NCBI GenBank assembly: GCA_900549995.1
Contig: URQQ01000013.1
Coordinates: 1 to 64,000 of the forward strand
Reading direction: 5' to 3'
Source of the DNA: an uncultured Lachnospiraceae bacterium
GTDB lineage: Bacteria > Bacillota > Clostridia > Lachnospirales > Lachnospiraceae
Length of the DNA stretch: 64,000 nt
Position 1 is the stretch's first letter, and each line of letters starts with the position of its first letter. The notes below the pieces were generated by a model. It ran no database searches, was not told where the DNA came from, and worked only from the letters and a program-made list of their open reading frames with translations. Both the position numbers and the translations under genes were made by a program. This document shows, piece after piece, positions 61,778 through 64,000 of the stretch.

Positions 61778-63097
61778 ATGATGACATTACATACGTGGCT
61801 GCAGGAGATGGTTCAGTTCATGATTGTCATTCCGGCGGTATTTTTCTGTTACCTTCCCATGAAAAACCAGATGAAATATACACGGGGCCGTATCTTTCTT
61901 CTTTGTACAATCATGCTTACGTTATATATTCCGGCAGCGACAGTGCTTGCACTTTTTTTGAATGTGGAAATCAATGTTATTTTACTTCCCTCTCTGATCG
62001 TTTTCTTCCTTCTGTTTTACAAAACGGTGAAAACAGACTTTGCAAGGACTCTGGCAGTCTTTGTAAACGCGTGCGCTGTCATGTCATTTCCGGCGGTATA
62101 TGCCTATATCTTTGACGCATACCGCCATCCTGCATCCGGTGCCATCAAGTTTTCTCTGGAAGCGGGAATCTTTCAGTTTGCAATCTCCGCCCTGCTTGTC
62201 CTGATGTTCGCATTCCCACTGCACCGCTTTTTCAGCTGGATGCTGGATGCCCTGGACTTTCCTATGGTCTGGTATGCCACAACGGCTTTTCCGGCCTTAC
62301 TTACTCTGTTCAATATGAGTGTGACTCCATATTCCTATCAGACATTGCATACCGGACGTATCATGCCTCTGTTTCTATGGCTTGAAATCATGATTCTGCT
62401 TCTGCTTCTCTTTTTGTATGTCCTCTTCTACCATGTGGCTGTTGTGATTTCAGAACATGCAAAGCAGGAAGAAGAAGTCCACTTTCTGGAGCTTCAGGCT
62501 GAACAATATGAGGCACTGCAGAACCACATCCACCAGACAAGGCGTCTGCGCCACGATTTCCGTCATATGATTCTCGGAATGACCGGACTTGCGGACAGCG
62601 GTGATTATGAAACTCTGCGTGACCAGCTCCGTGAATATAAAAATGAACTGGATCTGAATACCCCTGTGATATACTGTTACAATGCAGCATTAAATGCTCT
62701 TTTTAACTATTACAGAGAAATGGCTGTCTCTGAACAGATCGAAATGGACTGGAAACTTTCTCTTCCGGAACCATTGACGATTTCTGAGCTGGATTTGTGC
62801 AGCCTTCTTGGCAACCTGATTGAAAATGCAATTGCAGGCTGTAAAACCGTTCCTGAAGAGCATCGTTTTTTCAGCCTGTCTATTACGGTTAAAAATACCA
62901 ACTGTCTGTATATTGTTTCCACCAACAGTTTTAACGGCACTGTCAGAAGAACACGTAATGGTTATCTTTCTACCAAACGAAATGGTGACGGTCTGGGACT
63001 CTTCTCTATGAAAACGATTTCGGAAAAATACAAAGGCACCGCTCAGTTTTCCGACAGTAACGGGAATTTTTATGTCAATATCATGCTTAAAATCTAA
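61778..63097 (+). CDS. GHKL sensor histidine kinase (AgrC-like)
   Basis: 439 residues with GAGGTG four bases upstream of the ATG pair. Six to seven membrane helices (about 8-225), a coiled-coil linker, and an AgrC-type kinase domain: RLRHDFRHMI (H259 expected phosphosite), N-box LDLCSLLGNLIENAIAG, G-box NGDGLGLFSMKTISEKYKG. Such kinases sense peptides in agr-like systems, but there is no AgrB or AgrD nearby. The small peptide or its processed form might be the ligand. Confidence 0.88.
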   Translation: MMTLHTWLQEMVQFMIVIPAVFFCYLPMKNQMKYTRGRIFLLCTIMLTLYIPAATVLALFLNVEINVILLPSLIVFFLLFYKTVKTDFARTLAVFVNACAVMSFPAVYAYIFDAYRHPASGAIKFSLEAGIFQFAISALLVLMFAFPLHRFFSWMLDALDFPMVWYATTAFPALLTLFNMSVTPYSYQTLHTGRIMPLFLWLEIMILLLLLFLYVLFYHVAVVISEHAKQEEEVHFLELQAEQYEALQNHIHQTRRLRHDFRHMILGMTGLADSGDYETLRDQLREYKNELDLNTPVIYCYNAALNALFNYYREMAVSEQIEMDWKLSLPEPLTISELDLCSLLGNLIENAIAGCKTVPEEHRFFSLSITVKNTNCLYIVSTNSFNGTVRRTRNGYLSTKRNGDGLGLFSMKTISEKYKGTAQFSDSNGNFYVNIMLKI

Positions 63098-63142
63098 CAT
63101 ACATATCAGCTATGACAATCGCCTGCTTCACTGGTATATGCC

Positions 63143-63186
63143 AAAACGGACATCTGCAATCCATTGCATCTGTCCGTTTTTTATGT
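63143..63186. terminator. Bidirectional terminator
   Basis: AAAACGGACA (63143-63152) pairs with TGTCCGTTTT (63171-63180), with an inner TGCAAT/ATTGCA stem and T-rich tails both ways. Separates the kinase gene from the convergent flavoprotein gene. Confidence 0.75.
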
Positions 63187-63197
63187 TTTATTTCATT

Positions 63198-64000
63198 TTA
63201 AATATTTCTTGCCAGTTCATATGCATTCCAGACCGCATACATAATATTGCTTACCGTCTCCGCATCACCCAGAAGATGTACATACGGCATAGACTCTTTC
63301 ACTTCATCGTACAGTGTTTTTTCTGACATATATCCGACTGCACAGATGACAGAATCTGCCTTTATGATCTTTTCACCGTCCGGTGCCGTGACAAGATATC
63401 CATCGTCTTTCTTTCCGGTTACAGAACTTCCAGTCAGAATATCAACTTTATGGAATGCAAGCAGGTCAGAAAGCATATCCTTGTTCGCAGAACACAGCGG
63501 GCCGCCGACACTTAAGATAGAAGGCATCAGTTCAACAATCGTGACATCCACACCTTTATCTTTCTTAAGCCACAAAGCCGTCTCACAGCCCACAAGACCT
63601 CCTCCGATCACGATCGCTGATCTTCCGGCGTCTTTTTCTTCCATAAGCACTTCTTCGGCAGTCAGCATCTCAACTCCCGGAACTGAAAGCATCTTCGGTC
63701 TGGATCCGGTAGCCAGAATGATCTCATCTGCGTCTGATGTTTTCAGTTCTTCGGCTGTCACGCCTTTCTCCGTCTGTACATCGACACCAAGCTGTCTTAA
63801 CTGCAATTCATACCAGCGGATCAATGCATGGTCGTCTTCCTTGAATCCAGGCGCTCCTCCCGGAATCAGATTACCTCCAAGCTTTGAGGCCTTCTCACAT
63901 AATGTCACTTTATGGCCGCGCAGAGCACAGACTCTTGCGGCTTCCATTCCTGCAACTCCGCCTCCCACAATCAGGACGCTTTTCTTTACAGATGCCTGTT
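63198..64000 (-). CDS. 2-enoate-reductase-type flavoprotein, 5'-truncated by window edge
   Basis: The reading frame stays open to the right edge (codons QASVKKSVLIVGGGVAG before the first GTG-like start at 63968), so only the C-terminal ~267 residues are seen. FAD motif GGGVAGMEAAR, then GGGLVGCETALWL for NAD(P) and the family tail YAVWNAYELARNI. It matches the C-terminal half of the protein at 24024-26015 but is a distinct, diverged sequence. The missing part should carry the FMN barrel and Fe-S cysteines. Confidence 0.85.
   Translation of the reverse strand, partial: QASVKKSVLIVGGGVAGMEAARVCALRGHKVTLCEKASKLGGNLIPGGAPGFKEDDHALIRWYELQLRQLGVDVQTEKGVTAEELKTSDADEIILATGSRPKMLSVPGVEMLTAEEVLMEEKDAGRSAIVIGGGLVGCETALWLKKDKGVDVTIVELMPSILSVGGPLCSANKDMLSDLLAFHKVDILTGSSVTGKKDDGYLVTAPDGEKIIKADSVICAVGYMSEKTLYDEVKESMPYVHLLGDAETVSNIMYAVWNAYELARNI

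Noticed and set aside
60941..63097. Classical agr quorum-sensing locus
   Set aside because: Only kinase and regulator are agr-like; AgrB and AgrD are missing.
1..64000. CRISPR array, tRNA, rRNA, insertion sequence, prophage
   Set aside because: No regularly spaced repeats, cloverleaf, rRNA stretch, transposase, integrase or phage protein was recognised on reading both strands.

Overview
The window looks like chromosome of a gut-type Lachnospiraceae/Clostridia member. The support is low-to-medium GC, strong AGGAGG ribosome-binding sites, consensus sigma-A promoters, clostridial families (PadR/DUF2812, corrinoid methyltransferases, old-yellow-enzyme Fe-S flavoproteins, many iron-containing alcohol dehydrogenases, GPH sugar transporters, AraC-GH39 and GH43 proteins, VanRS-like and LytTR two-component systems) and no respiratory genes. 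No rRNA, tRNA, CRISPR array, insertion sequence or phage gene was seen. Species cannot be fixed from the sequence alone.

Layout. 1-0.84 kb: end of a PadR regulator and its DUF2812 partner. 0.83-4.1 kb: TetR-controlled CDF transporter and MATE pump, with the same TTGAAC-N4-GTTCAA operator before both transcription units. 4.15-13.9 kb: a nine-gene minus-strand run (Ntn-hydrolase lipoprotein, PaaK-like adenylating enzyme, ABC ATPase and FtsX-type permease, two cyclophilin-fold lipoproteins, DUF3737, LysE exporter, PatB/MalY lyase). 14-19.4 kb: SsuABC-like importer with a UroD-type methyltransferase and a corrinoid protein, preceded by a Crp/Fnr regulator. 19.5-31.6 kb: redox catabolic island (two MFS, two SDR, three Fe-ADH, one large 2-enoate-reductase-type flavoprotein, divergent LysR, SMP-30 lactonase). 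31.7-36.3 kb: hydrolase, acetyltransferase, VanRS-like pair, flavodoxin-type protein. 36.5-44.6 kb: xyloside/arabinoside locus (LysR, GPH-GH43-GPH operon, AraC-GH39 fusion). 44.7-52.7 kb: hybrid kinase, tandem-GntR protein, TetR-nitroreductase, TetR-ABC efflux unit.

The most interesting region is 52.76-63.1 kb. A GHKL kinase/LytTR regulator pair (AgrC/AgrA-like, but with no AgrB or AgrD) is divergent from a secreted leucine-rich-repeat protein. Eighteen bases after that gene comes an overlooked 36-codon gene (58139-58249). Its acidic peptide has a lasso-leader-like YxxP motif. A strong hairpin terminator follows, then a tightly packed set: patatin-like hydrolase, HPr-kinase-like protein, PqqD-like peptide-recognition protein, a soluble S26-type Ser/His peptidase, an ABC exporter and a NTP_transf_5 nucleotidyltransferase. 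This resembles the kinase/B1/nucleotidyltransferase part of paeninodin-type lasso clusters but has neither the cyclase nor the B2 protease, so I read it as a candidate orphan RiPP (modified peptide) system. Two near-identical 17-bp direct repeats, 20 bp apart and matching the LytTR consensus well, lie between the divergent promoters.

The window ends in a second 2-enoate-reductase-type flavoprotein, cut by the edge.
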